A stretch of DNA of 5,427 bases from Xenorhabdus miraniensis (lineage in GTDB: Bacteria; Pseudomonadota; Gammaproteobacteria; Enterobacterales; Enterobacteriaceae). Made by a program: the position numbers and the translations under genes. Below the pieces are notes generated by a model. The model had not been told where the DNA came from. It made no database searches and saw only the letters and a program-made list of their open reading frames with translations. Shown one piece after another: positions 1-5,113 of the stretch (positions are counted from its first letter, which is position 1; every line of letters begins with the position of its first letter). The stretch is taken from positions 1 through 5,427 of the forward strand of contig NZ_NITZ01000057.1 in NCBI RefSeq assembly GCF_002632615.1, read 5' to 3'.

Positions 1-51
1 GTTTTGGGGCAGCCTTGTTTGCGACAGGCTCGGGGGATACGGGGTGGCATA

Positions 52-450
52 TCACCACACCCCACGATAGAGGGAAGCGTGATACAGTTTCCCGCCGGGA
101 CGCAGTGCCTTGTCAATCTCTTCACGCACTATCTGGCGGAGGTGATCGTCACTGGGAACCTTGCTTGATGATATGGAGTCAATGACCGCTTCTTTCACAT
201 GAACGCCCGCGGCCACTCTGTAAATCTCCTCTGCATTTTCTATGATGGTGTTGGCGTTCCTCTCTACTGCCAATGTCATACCTGCATCATAGGTCTTGCG
301 CGTCTGTTCCTTTGTGCCGGCATTATGTCGGCCTTGAATGCGCTCCATCAATTCCGCGATATGCTCCAACTGTGATTCAAGCTGGCTCAGTGTCTGAGTG
401 TCGTATTTGACGCCAACGGTGATTGTGGATGTTGCTGTATTCTGTGTCAT
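52..450 (-). CDS. Hypothetical phage protein, 132 aa
   Basis: I do not recognise this protein. The ATG at 450 is preceded by GGAG eight bases upstream, which supports the start; the stop is TGA at 52-54. The protein is soluble-looking, with no signal peptide or membrane segment. The N-terminal ten residues are rich in Thr/Ser. Residues about 20-42 (LSQLESQLEHIAELMERIQG) read as an amphipathic helix or short coiled coil. The middle is charged and probably helical, and the C-terminus (about 108-123) carries REEIDKALRPGGKLY, a charged helix running into a Pro-Gly-Gly turn. It is the last gene on the left, reached after a 328-base noncoding stretch that lies behind the KilA-N gene. The stop codon lies in the loop of a small hairpin (41-47 with 55-63). 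A late or virion-associated role is possible from position only. Confidence 0.75.
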   Translation of the reverse strand: MTQNTATSTITVGVKYDTQTLSQLESQLEHIAELMERIQGRHNAGTKEQTRKTYDAGMTLAVERNANTIIENAEEIYRVAAGVHVKEAVIDSISSSKVPSDDHLRQIVREEIDKALRPGGKLYHASLYRGVW

Positions 451-510
451 GTTTTGTTCTCCATAAATCAGAATAAATAACTAGCTCGGTTGATATAACC
501 CCGATGAATC

Positions 511-547
511 AAAAGAGGGGGTCGGTTCAAAACCTACACAATCCTCT
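511..547 (-). terminator. Weak terminator-like hairpin
   Basis: On the minus strand AGAGG (543-547) pairs with CCTCT (514-518). Inside the internal loop, GGTT (531-534) pairs with AACC (524-527) around three bases. A short run TTTT (511-514) follows. It could end the transcript coming from the KilA-N gene before the 132-aa gene. The stem is interrupted and the T run is short, so this is a tentative call. A consensus -35-like TTGACA (547-552) abuts it but has no matching -10. Confidence 0.3.
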
Positions 548-635
548 GTCAAGCACCCGTTTTCAGATGCTTTGCAGAATTTTGTATATCAGCGAAATAT
601 TTCTCCGATTGGAACAGAGCCGAAAGTTTGGCTGA

Positions 636-706
636 GTGATTGCCAAAGTGATGATCTCAATATTCTCCGAGGTCACCAAACTGAGGACCTCGACAATATC
701 AATCAC
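636..706. other. Nested stem-loop, possible pseudoknot
   Basis: GTGATTG (636-642) pairs with CAATCAC (700-706). Directly inside this, ATATT (660-664) pairs with AATAT (695-699), and then CGAGGTC (668-674) pairs with GACCTCG (686-692) around an 11-base loop (675-685). The loop contains CCAAACT (676-682), complementary over seven bases to AGTTTGG at 625-631, so a loop-to-flank pseudoknot is possible on either strand. The repeats are read directly; that they form an RNA or protein-recognised structure is inference. Confidence 0.5.
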
Positions 707-753
707 TTATCACGTCAAAGGGGCGGATTTGAAATCCGAGCCATCTCTTTATT

Positions 754-777
754 CCAAAGTGCTTTTTCCCACTTTGG
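754..777 (-). other. Hairpin just after the KilA-N stop codon
   Basis: CCAAAGTG (754-761) and CACTTTGG (770-777) form a perfect 8-bp stem with an 8-base loop, starting two bases beyond the TAA stop of the KilA-N gene. On the minus strand it is followed by AATAAAG rather than a T run. It is therefore better read as a 3'-end stabilising hairpin or part of the structured region than as a classic intrinsic terminator. Confidence 0.5.
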
Positions 778-778
778 T

Positions 779-1630
779 TTAATGCCTGACCGCTGAATAA
801 CTGAATTCCCGTTCTATTGGTAAGATAAGCAGGCCTTGTTCGCCTGACTTTCCGAATGACTGAACACAACGGGCTTCAAAGTCTTTATAGTCCACACACC
901 CGTTAGCCAGTATGGTGACCGCTTTCAGTTGCTCTTGTACCAGTTTCTTGGCTTCCGGTTTAAGGTATTGATGGATCTTGTCCCCGCTGCCTTTGGCGGC
1001 TTCTTTGGCCTCAGCGTAAACCGAATCAGGCAGCACAACCTGATATACCCACTTGGAGGTAATCATCCCAAACAGTGACGGAGTACCGCCAACATGACCA
1101 TTGTAGGGCAATCCTGACATGCGACTGAGTGCCTGATAAAAGGGTTGCTGAAACTGTTTTTCCCATGTAGCGGGTTTATCGAGGAGAAAAATGGCATTGA
1201 TACGTGAATCGGTGAACGTGGGTTGATTGCCTCGAATTAGCATATCAACCTGTTCATCACACCAGATTTCGAAGTCAACAGACAACCAGCGCGCAAATCG
1301 AATGGCTAATTTTGGGTGAAGCCATGTGCCGCCATTGATACCAGCCCTCGTTTTAACTAATCCGGTACTTTTTGCCAATCGCAGTATTTTGGCTCGTGTA
1401 GAAGCATTTCTTATTGCTAACTCTTTGATTTTAGCTAATTCCTGCTCAGGACCGGAATTGGAAAATAACCTTCTACTTAATACACATAGATATTCCAGCG
1501 TCTCATACTGCTGCAACCAATCATTTGGCTCTTTACCAAACTTAGCCGCTACATCTGTAGCATTGATCCACCCTTCTTCATTAAAGCGAATAGGATGACC
1601 GTCATACTCAAAGGGAATGATATTACTCAC
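779..1630 (-). CDS. KilA-N domain protein with P63C-like C-terminal region
   Basis: This is a 283-aa phage protein with an N-terminal KilA-N DNA-binding domain at about residues 4-133. Recognisable pieces are the WINATDVAAKFGK segment (21-33) and GTWLHPKLAIRFARWLS (101-117), followed by FEIWCDEQV (120-128). Residues about 145-240 resemble the P63C domain often fused to KilA-N: a FLLDKPATWEKQF stretch, then PFYQALSRMSG and a VYAEAKEAAKGSGDKIHQYL region. KilA-N proteins are typically phage antirepressors or regulators; the target of this one is unknown. The start is GTG at 1630 with AAGGA eight bases upstream. The gene stands alone, with a strong terminator 247 bases upstream and a structured noncoding region downstream. 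It therefore probably has its own control and behaves as a moron or accessory gene. Domain assignment is firm for KilA-N and moderate for P63C. Confidence 0.9.
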   Translation of the reverse strand: MSNIIPFEYDGHPIRFNEEGWINATDVAAKFGKEPNDWLQQYETLEYLCVLSRRLFSNSGPEQELAKIKELAIRNASTRAKILRLAKSTGLVKTRAGINGGTWLHPKLAIRFARWLSVDFEIWCDEQVDMLIRGNQPTFTDSRINAIFLLDKPATWEKQFQQPFYQALSRMSGLPYNGHVGGTPSLFGMITSKWVYQVVLPDSVYAEAKEAAKGSGDKIHQYLKPEAKKLVQEQLKAVTILANGCVDYKDFEARCVQSFGKSGEQGLLILPIEREFSYSAVRH

Positions 1631-1876
1631 GATGCTTATCCTTACTTAGGTAATGAACCTTTGCCGCAATAGGAGATCAGCCCGTCGAGTAGCATCAGTT
1701 AGCTGCTCCTCAAAGGCTCATTCCTAAATAAAGGCTCGACGTTTAGATTGGCGCTGCGGTGCGCGGTGAAAATAAAAATGCCACCAATCCGTGTGCGTTG
1801 GGTACGCGGTGAGAACGGAGGGGCAGCATGTGTTATTGATATTCCTTTAGCCACTCAAGGGAATGGGTAGAGGAAT
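1631..1876. other. Leader region upstream of the KilA-N gene
   Basis: No firm gene is present. The region must hold the promoter and leader of the KilA-N gene, because a strong terminator lies just beyond it, but no good paired -35/-10 could be picked out. Visible structure: CGTCGAG (1683-1689) pairs with CTCGACG (1735-1741), and AAAGGCTC is directly repeated at 1712-1719 and 1730-1737. GTGCGCGGTGA (1760-1770) is echoed by GGTACGCGGTGA (1801-1812). Such repeats could be operator half-sites or a leader RNA structure. A short plus-strand frame is listed separately. Confidence 0.45.
1778..1870 (+). CDS. Possible 30-aa small ORF or relic, antisense to the leader
   Basis: A plus-strand frame open from 1703 contains an ATG at 1778 and ends with TAG at 1868. 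The peptide begins MPPIRVRWVRGENGG. This PIRxRWxRGENG string resembles, from memory, the tail of small Icd-like/Ash-like proteins of enterobacterial prophages. There is no clear ribosome-binding site and the frame could be an N-terminally lost remnant. It ends just before the hairpin at 1883-1905. Low-confidence call, kept because it is the only plus-strand frame with a recognisable-looking motif. Confidence 0.2.
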   Translation: MPPIRVRWVRGENGGAACVIDIPLATQGNG

Positions 1877-1905
1877 AAAAAAAGCCACCACGGGATGTGA
1901 TGGCT
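1877..1905 (-). terminator. Strong intrinsic terminator closing the lysis block
   Basis: On the minus strand AGCCATCAC (1905-1897) pairs with GTGGTGGCT (1891-1883) over nine base pairs with one G-U pair, around a 5-base loop. Six further T residues (1882-1877) follow directly. It lies about 100 bases beyond the last gene of the block that runs from the methylase to the small membrane protein. It separates that block from the KilA-N gene. Confidence 0.88.
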
Positions 1906-2001
1906 TGGGTGTTATTGTTAATTTAGTGAAATTACACCAGATTGAAAATTAAGAGGAGATACGCCGCGTCCTGATAGAATGGATAGGATAGGAGCGGACC
2001 G

Positions 2002-2382
2002 TTAGCCTTTCTTTTCTTTAAAGTAATAACCAATTATAAAGCCAAGCGATGTACCGAGAGCGCCGATAATTACAGATAGTACTTTATCCAGCTCTAACAA
2101 TTTGACTGACGCTGCAGCATCAGAGAGTCCTTGAGTATTCAATGTCTTTATCCAATCAATAGCATGATGGTTATACCAAAGCACAAACAAAAAGCAGCCA
2201 ATAATCAGGCCAAAAAATCCCCATACAAAATGGAAAGTGAGGTTTCTTCGGGCTTTGTCGTCTTGCTCTCCTTTTTCCTTTAACTCTAGCTCCTCTGAGA
2301 CCACCGTGCTTTTATTTTTATGATAAGAATCATTTAAGCTATCTAATCTTTTCTTAACTTCTGAAAGTGGAATTGTCATCAT
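2002..2382 (-). CDS. Small two-pass membrane protein, unknown function
   Basis: Not recognised as a named family. The protein is about 126 aa. A highly charged N-terminal half (Lys/Glu-rich, about residues 8-47, probably helical) is followed by membrane segment 1 at about 50-70 (FVWGFFGLIIGCFLFVLWY). A loop of about 30 residues comes next, then segment 2 at about 100-120 (VLSVIIGALGTSLGFIIGYYF) and a KEKKG tail. Positive charge before segment 1 and after segment 2 predicts both ends in the cytoplasm and the loop in the periplasm. Starts GTG (2385), ATG (2382) and ATG (2379) lie in tandem; ATG 2382 is chosen, but the Shine-Dalgarno signal is poor. The upstream gene stops seven bases away, so translation is probably coupled. 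Position after the spanins suggests an accessory gene such as an exclusion factor; that is inference. Confidence 0.75.
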   Translation of the reverse strand: MMTIPLSEVKKRLDSLNDSYHKNKSTVVSEELELKEKGEQDDKARRNLTFHFVWGFFGLIIGCFLFVLWYNHHAIDWIKTLNTQGLSDAAASVKLLELDKVLSVIIGALGTSLGFIIGYYFKEKKG

Positions 2383-2389
2383 CACACCA

Positions 2390-2797
2390 TTATTCTTCTG
2401 AGCTGTTGCTTATTTTTTTTATCGCGGCCCCGTAATCTTTCATTAACGACATTGAGTATTCATGAGTATCATTACTACTTGAGAGAATCATTTCACTGAG
2501 ATCATGTATCTTAGCGATCAGTTTTTGGTGTTTCTCATCCTCGCTTCGCCCCATCATATGCTCAATTTCACTCATTACTTCTAATGATTTCATTGAAATA
2601 GAGTATATATTCTCCGCTAACTTATCGCTTTTCTCTCTATATTTTGATAAATCATTTAATATCTCTTTCTTACTAGCCATATGTAATTTCCACCACCGCC
2701 ACGCGGCACACAAAGGAAAAAATATAGCATGTAAAATAGTTATGCTCAGATCTTTTATACTGGAACGATAACTCAATCTAATTTCTGGGCTATTCAT
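2390..2797 (-). CDS. Hypothetical helical protein with N-terminal membrane segment
   Basis: A 135-aa protein of no family I recognise. The ATG at 2797 is preceded by GAGGAAGG two bases upstream and is preferred over the in-frame GTG at 2827, which would overlap the end of Rz. Another in-frame ATG at 2680, with GGTGG nine bases upstream, would give a 96-aa soluble form. Residues about 17-34 (DLSITILHAIFFPLCAAW) are hydrophobic, followed by RWWK, which suits a membrane anchor with a cytoplasmic C-terminal domain. The remainder (about 40-130) is charged and helical, with heptad-like spacing and a Met- and Ser-rich composition. Hand counts of two 60-base samples gave 37% and 30% GC, against 57% in a sample of the spanin gene. 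This suggests separate acquisition. It is paired with the downstream two-pass membrane protein gene. Confidence 0.75.
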   Translation of the reverse strand: MNSPEIRLSYRSSIKDLSITILHAIFFPLCAAWRWWKLHMASKKEILNDLSKYREKSDKLAENIYSISMKSLEVMSEIEHMMGRSEDEKHQKLIAKIHDLSEMILSSSNDTHEYSMSLMKDYGAAIKKISNSSEE

Positions 2798-2817
2798 TAC
2801 CTTCCTCGATAATCTAT

Positions 2818-3264
2818 TCACCGGCACTGTGTCCTAACATACTCCTGCAACCCCAAAATCATTTGTTCAGAGGTGGCAATGTGTTCTCTGAGTAGCCAAT
2901 AATTTCGGATAGCGGAGTCTGTAGGTCGGGCGGGGGTTGCATCATCCATGCCGGAGGGGGCAGGGGTTTTAAGCACTGGACACTGGGCTTTGACGTACAC
3001 CCGCTCAGGGTGAGCAAGAGAAGCAGCGTGCAGCTCATCAATTTTACTCTTGGCATTCGTCAGCTCCTGTAGGTGCTTTGCATCCTGTTCTGCAAGGTGC
3101 CTGATCCGCTCTTGCTGGGTGGTGTTGATGGCGACTTGTTCGTTAAGGTCAGTCGTTAGTTTTTCATTTAAATCATTCATTTCGTTTAACGATGCCATCA
3201 ACCAACTAGACCAAGCAATTAGCCCAGCTATAATGATGAACACCATCTTCTCGTAGGCTTTCAT
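2818..3264 (-). CDS. Rz: Rz-like inner-membrane spanin (i-spanin)
   Basis: This 148-aa protein is the inner-membrane half of the spanin complex, which disrupts the outer membrane as the last step of phage lysis. It has an N-terminal membrane anchor at about residues 8-26 (VFIIIAGLIAWSSWLMASL), then a long periplasmic helical/coiled-coil stretch (about 27-85, rich in Asn, Glu, Gln and Lys). Cysteines sit at 95 and 147, close to the two Rz cysteines known in lambda (99 and 152) that form disulphides. Its length is near lambda Rz (153 aa). The start ATG overlaps the endolysin TGA stop by four bases (ATGA), so translation is coupled. The o-spanin gene lies wholly inside it in another frame, which is the lambda arrangement. 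Family assignment rests on anchor, coiled coil, cysteines and context. Confidence 0.93.
   Translation of the reverse strand: MKAYEKMVFIIIAGLIAWSSWLMASLNEMNDLNEKLTTDLNEQVAINTTQQERIRHLAEQDAKHLQELTNAKSKIDELHAASLAHPERVYVKAQCPVLKTPAPSGMDDATPARPTDSAIRNYWLLREHIATSEQMILGLQEYVRTQCR
2859..3056 (-). CDS. Rz1: Rz1-like outer-membrane lipoprotein spanin (o-spanin)
   Basis: This 65-aa lipoprotein is the outer-membrane partner of Rz. It is encoded entirely within the Rz gene in a different frame. It has a basic N-terminus (MPRVK), a hydrophobic core (LLLLLTL) and a lipobox LSGC, so signal peptidase II should cleave before Cys20. The mature part begins CTSKPSVQCLK and continues into a proline-rich stretch, PLPPPAWMMQPPPDLQTPL. 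This closely matches lambda Rz1, including the second cysteine (Cys28 here, Cys29 in lambda). The ATG at 3056 has AGGAG seven bases upstream, a better site than many of its neighbours. It would span the periplasm by binding the C-terminal end of Rz. The assignment is firm. Confidence 0.95.
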   Translation of the reverse strand: MPRVKLMSCTLLLLLTLSGCTSKPSVQCLKPLPPPAWMMQPPPDLQTPLSEIIGYSENTLPPLNK

Positions 3265-3662
3265 AACAATTCAAACGCCCGTGTGAAAACATCATCAGAA
3301 TAGGGTTGCTGGCCGTTCTCGTGCCGGATAATCGACTTAGCCAGTGCAATCAGCGTCGGTTTATTGATGTCGAGAACTTGATGCGGATCGACACTCAGTG
3401 CCTTAGCAACACCCTTGATATAGGCTGGGGTATTATTTTCTATATTGGGTGCCCATCGATCTATCATCTTGGCTACCGTCTGATAACCGTTCTTGTGGTA
3501 GTTAGACAGCAACTTCATGAGTGCCCGAATGCCATATTCTGGTGATTCAAATCGGCAGAACCGAGGTTCAATATTCGGGTCGTGTTTCAATTGCCCCTGC
3601 CACTTATTAGCAGGATTGTGATCAATGTTGCCGGGATTGTTATTACGAATGCCTCTCGTCAT
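3261..3662 (-). CDS. Endolysin of the phage 'structural protein P5' type
   Basis: This 133-aa protein most likely degrades peptidoglycan as the phage endolysin. It begins MTRGIRNNNPGNI, the start of a lysozyme-like phage family often labelled 'structural protein' or P5-like in databases. It also carries FESPEYGIRALMKLL (about 38-52) and RHENGQQPYSD (about 113-123). Catalytic residues cannot be assigned with certainty; the conserved glutamates in these two segments are candidates. There is no signal peptide or SAR anchor, so release should depend on the holin. The ATG at 3662 has GGGAGG five bases upstream and is chosen over the longer frame from 3734. It overlaps the holin end by 20 bases and the Rz start by four. 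The position between holin and spanins supports the role; lambda has an unrelated R transglycosylase here. Confidence 0.8.
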   Translation of the reverse strand: MTRGIRNNNPGNIDHNPANKWQGQLKHDPNIEPRFCRFESPEYGIRALMKLLSNYHKNGYQTVAKMIDRWAPNIENNTPAYIKGVAKALSVDPHQVLDINKPTLIALAKSIIRHENGQQPYSDDVFTRAFELL

Positions 3663-3981
3663 TGTTGCCTCCCGCTCTTTTCTCTGCCGCCTTACGCAGC
3701 AATTGACCGATAAAATCCGTACCCAAATAACCAATCACCACACTACCGATGTAGGCTAAGTCAGGATTCAGACCTATCAGGTTTAATACATCACGAATGA
3801 ACCAGGCGAACATGGCACACATAAAGGCGTCGATTGAGACCTTTAACCAACCGCCGCCGTTATAGCGACCGCGAAGAAATGCCATTGTCCCGGCGAGAGT
3901 CGCCCCGATGCCTTGCTCTCTTATTGATATGAGCCAGTCACCGAGATGTACCCAGATATCAGGATTTTCTTTCATCTTCAT
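3643..3981 (-). CDS. S: Lambda S-type holin with dual start
   Basis: This 112-aa class I holin oligomerises in the inner membrane at a set time and lets the endolysin out. Several stretches match lambda S closely: REQGIGA, MAFLRGRYNGG, IDAFMCA, AWFIRD and LAYIGSVVIGYLGTD. Three membrane segments are expected at about residues 14-36, 46-66 and 72-92, with a charged C-terminal tail (LLRKAAEKRAGG). The start region reads Met-Lys-Met. In lambda the same motif gives two products: a longer antiholin from the first Met and the active holin from the third codon. Here those starts are 3981 and 3975. A further in-frame ATG at 3993 has no ribosome-binding site. The sequence GGGGTGG before the start is engaged in a potential stem. 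It is the first gene of the lysis cassette, behind the methylase. Confidence 0.93.
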   Translation of the reverse strand: MKMKENPDIWVHLGDWLISIREQGIGATLAGTMAFLRGRYNGGGWLKVSIDAFMCAMFAWFIRDVLNLIGLNPDLAYIGSVVIGYLGTDFIGQLLRKAAEKRAGGNNDERHS

Positions 3982-3985
3982 AATC

Positions 3986-4032
3986 CACCCCATCTGAACA
4001 ATGGGCGTCCGTGGGGTGAACGATGGTCGCCC
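3986..4032 (-). promoter_or_regulatory. Leader stem over the holin ribosome-binding region
   Basis: In the mRNA, CACCCCA (4018-4012) is perfectly complementary to TGGGGTG (3992-3986), which contains the purine-rich Shine-Dalgarno region just before the holin ATG at 3981. A second pairing, GGGCG (4032-4028) with CGCCC (4007-4003), encloses the first arm in its loop. The two are therefore mutually exclusive or form a pseudoknot. In lambda S a comparable stem (sdi) at the start biases initiation between the two Met codons. The repeats are seen directly; the regulatory role is inferred. Confidence 0.5.
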
Positions 4033-4065
4033 CTGTGAGTTGAGTTAATAGGAAAGGTTTAGAAG

Positions 4066-4773
4066 TTATGATTTCATCATAAATAGCGATTCGATTGATG
4101 TCGTTTTTGTTCCGGAAATACCGCTAGTAATTTCGCGCGACCAGATGCAATCAAAATCATCCGGTGCCGTGTATTCACTGATCAATACAGTACAGCGGCC
4201 AGATAACTCACGAACCCATTCCCAGAACTCAGCCGTATTAAAAGCATCGCGGTATTGCCGCGTGTTCGCATAGGGCGGGTCGCAGTAGACGACCGCACCA
4301 TCCGGTATGTTCAGTTCTTTATAATCAGCGCATAACAATTGTACACCATCCAGATCAAGGACCTGTCGCTGAATATTATTTATTGCCTCTGATTGATAAT
4401 CACGGAAATAGCCTGATTTAGTCTGTGTTATCCCTGCATACCCGTCAAACCATTTACCGGAATAACTACAGTTAAATCCAGCCCACCCGGTTAAATGAGG
4501 TACTTCCGCTTTATTGTTTTTTATCGTGTAATACCGTTCTCTCGATACGGACTCTGGCGGTTGCCAACCAGATAATAATGCTCGCCACATTTCAATCAGA
4601 TACTCATGGTTATCGGCGGCAATAACAGGGCCGGCATGTTTGGTATTGATGTAACTCACCATGTTCATACCACCCGCAAACGGCTCAACATAAACAGTAT
4701 CTGTCGTGACGTGTTCCAGAATAAATGGCGCAATATATTTTGCGATACGGGATTTACTTCCCATGTATTTCAC
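4066..4773 (-). CDS. dam: DNA adenine methylase, D12 class (N6-adenine)
   Basis: This protein transfers a methyl group from S-adenosylmethionine to the N6 position of adenine in DNA. It has 235 aa from a GTG start at 4773, chosen because GGGAG lies eight bases upstream and the next residues, MKYMGSKSRIAKYI, form the usual N-terminus of the family. The longer frame from TTG 4812 would begin inside a terminator. Visible motifs are the SAM-binding VEPFAGGMN (29-37) and the catalytic DPPY (165-168). The recognition sequence cannot be read from the protein, so GATC specificity is not assured despite the symbol. Phage methylases commonly shield phage DNA from restriction or alter host regulation. 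It directly precedes the lysis genes, behind a strong terminator and with no room for a promoter, so expression probably depends on readthrough. Confidence 0.93.
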   Translation of the reverse strand: MKYMGSKSRIAKYIAPFILEHVTTDTVYVEPFAGGMNMVSYINTKHAGPVIAADNHEYLIEMWRALLSGWQPPESVSRERYYTIKNNKAEVPHLTGWAGFNCSYSGKWFDGYAGITQTKSGYFRDYQSEAINNIQRQVLDLDGVQLLCADYKELNIPDGAVVYCDPPYANTRQYRDAFNTAEFWEWVRELSGRCTVLISEYTAPDDFDCIWSREITSGISGTKTTSIESLFMMKS

Positions 4774-4805
4774 CGTTCCGTCTCCCTTTCTAGTGGTGCA
4801 GCCAG

Positions 4806-4831
4806 AAAACAAAAAGGCCGCATTTGCGACC
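4806..4831 (-). terminator. Intrinsic terminator after the 71-aa gene
   Basis: On the minus strand GGTCGC (4831-4826) pairs with GCGGCC (4821-4816), six pairs including one G-U, around the loop AAAT. It is followed by TTTTTGTTTT (4815-4806). It lies 33 bases beyond the stop of the 71-aa gene and only 33 bases before the methylase start. The 14-base block AAAACAAAAAGGCC (plus strand) recurs exactly at 5412-5425. Confidence 0.85.
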
Positions 4832-4863
4832 CTGACGTTAATCCATCCAGAAATAAGTAATGA

Positions 4864-5079
4864 TTAGGGATCAATGCCCCATACGAAATCATCACTACCC
4901 GTTCTGTGCGATCCGTAATGGACTTCATAAACTGAGCCGAAATTAACTGCTTCTATTTCGGCTTTCTCTTTAGTGGCATACACACCAGCTAAATGCCAAG
5001 GAGAATAGCGTACAACTCCCCATCCAAGCACAAAACCAGCGTTATCCGGATCTGGCTTTAACCCTTCTTCTACAAACAT
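4864..5079 (-). CDS. Hypothetical phage protein, 71 aa
   Basis: A small soluble-looking protein that I cannot name. AAGGAG lies seven bases upstream of the ATG at 5079, which makes the start secure. The first part (about 5-35) is rich in Gly, Trp, Val and Tyr with few long helices (GFVLGWGVVRYSPWHLAGVY), followed by a charged helix (ATKEKAEIEAVNFG, about 35-48). The C-terminal part reads YEVHYGSHRTGSDDFVWG, which resembles, from memory, the end of other small uncharacterised enterobacterial phage proteins. It stands in its own small unit, with an AT-rich possible promoter upstream and a strong terminator downstream. That is the layout of a moron-like single gene. No function is proposed. Confidence 0.8.
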   Translation of the reverse strand: MFVEEGLKPDPDNAGFVLGWGVVRYSPWHLAGVYATKEKAEIEAVNFGSVYEVHYGSHRTGSDDFVWGIDP

Positions 5080-5113
5080 TTCTATCTCCTTCGATTGGGT
5101 ACCCGGAGAATAG

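Larger units (their letters stand above)
451..778. other. Noncoding region with many inverted repeats
   Basis: No convincing gene lies here. A 74-codon plus-strand frame starting with TTG at 572 lacks a ribosome-binding site and runs into the 3' end of the KilA-N gene. The stretch is unusually rich in inverted repeats: a perfect palindrome GAAATATTTC (594-603), AGCC/GGCT (618-621/630-633), nested stems between 636 and 706, CGGATTT/AAATCCG around one central base (724-738), and an 8-bp hairpin (754-777). CCAAAGTG occurs at 643-650 and 754-761, and its complement at 770-777. Possible roles are a structured 3' UTR or small RNA of the KilA-N transcript, or a DNA site such as a packaging (cos/pac) region. 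None is proven by the sequence. Confidence 0.6.

Noticed and set aside
1..63. Hairpins and G-rich runs after the 132-aa gene
   Set aside because: AGCCT/AGGCT and GGGGTGG/CCACACCCC stems can be drawn, but no T run follows on the minus strand, so a terminator call is not supported.
481..547. tRNA-like string (TAGCTCGGTTGATA ... GGTTCAAAACC)
   Set aside because: The D-arm and T-loop look suggestive, but the acceptor arms do not pair, the D stem has no 3' partner and the T stem has a mismatch. At most it is a decayed relic or chance.
524..552. Perfect -35 hexamer TTGACA on the minus strand
   Set aside because: No -10-like hexamer occurs at 15-19 bases; the best windows read TTGAAC, TGAACC and GAACCG.
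572..796. Plus-strand 74-codon open frame
   Set aside because: TTG start with no ribosome-binding site, overlaps the 3' end of the KilA-N gene on the other strand, and is composed largely of inverted-repeat sequence.
1326..1598. Plus-strand 90-codon frame inside the KilA-N gene
   Set aside because: It lies wholly antisense to a gene with clear domain motifs and has no recognisable features of its own.
3050..3545. Plus-strand frames opposite Rz and the endolysin
   Set aside because: Shadows of well-supported minus-strand lysis genes; no ribosome-binding sites or recognisable products.
4606..4860. Plus-strand 84-codon frame opposite the methylase start
   Set aside because: Antisense to the conserved methylase N-terminus and to a terminator; no supporting features.
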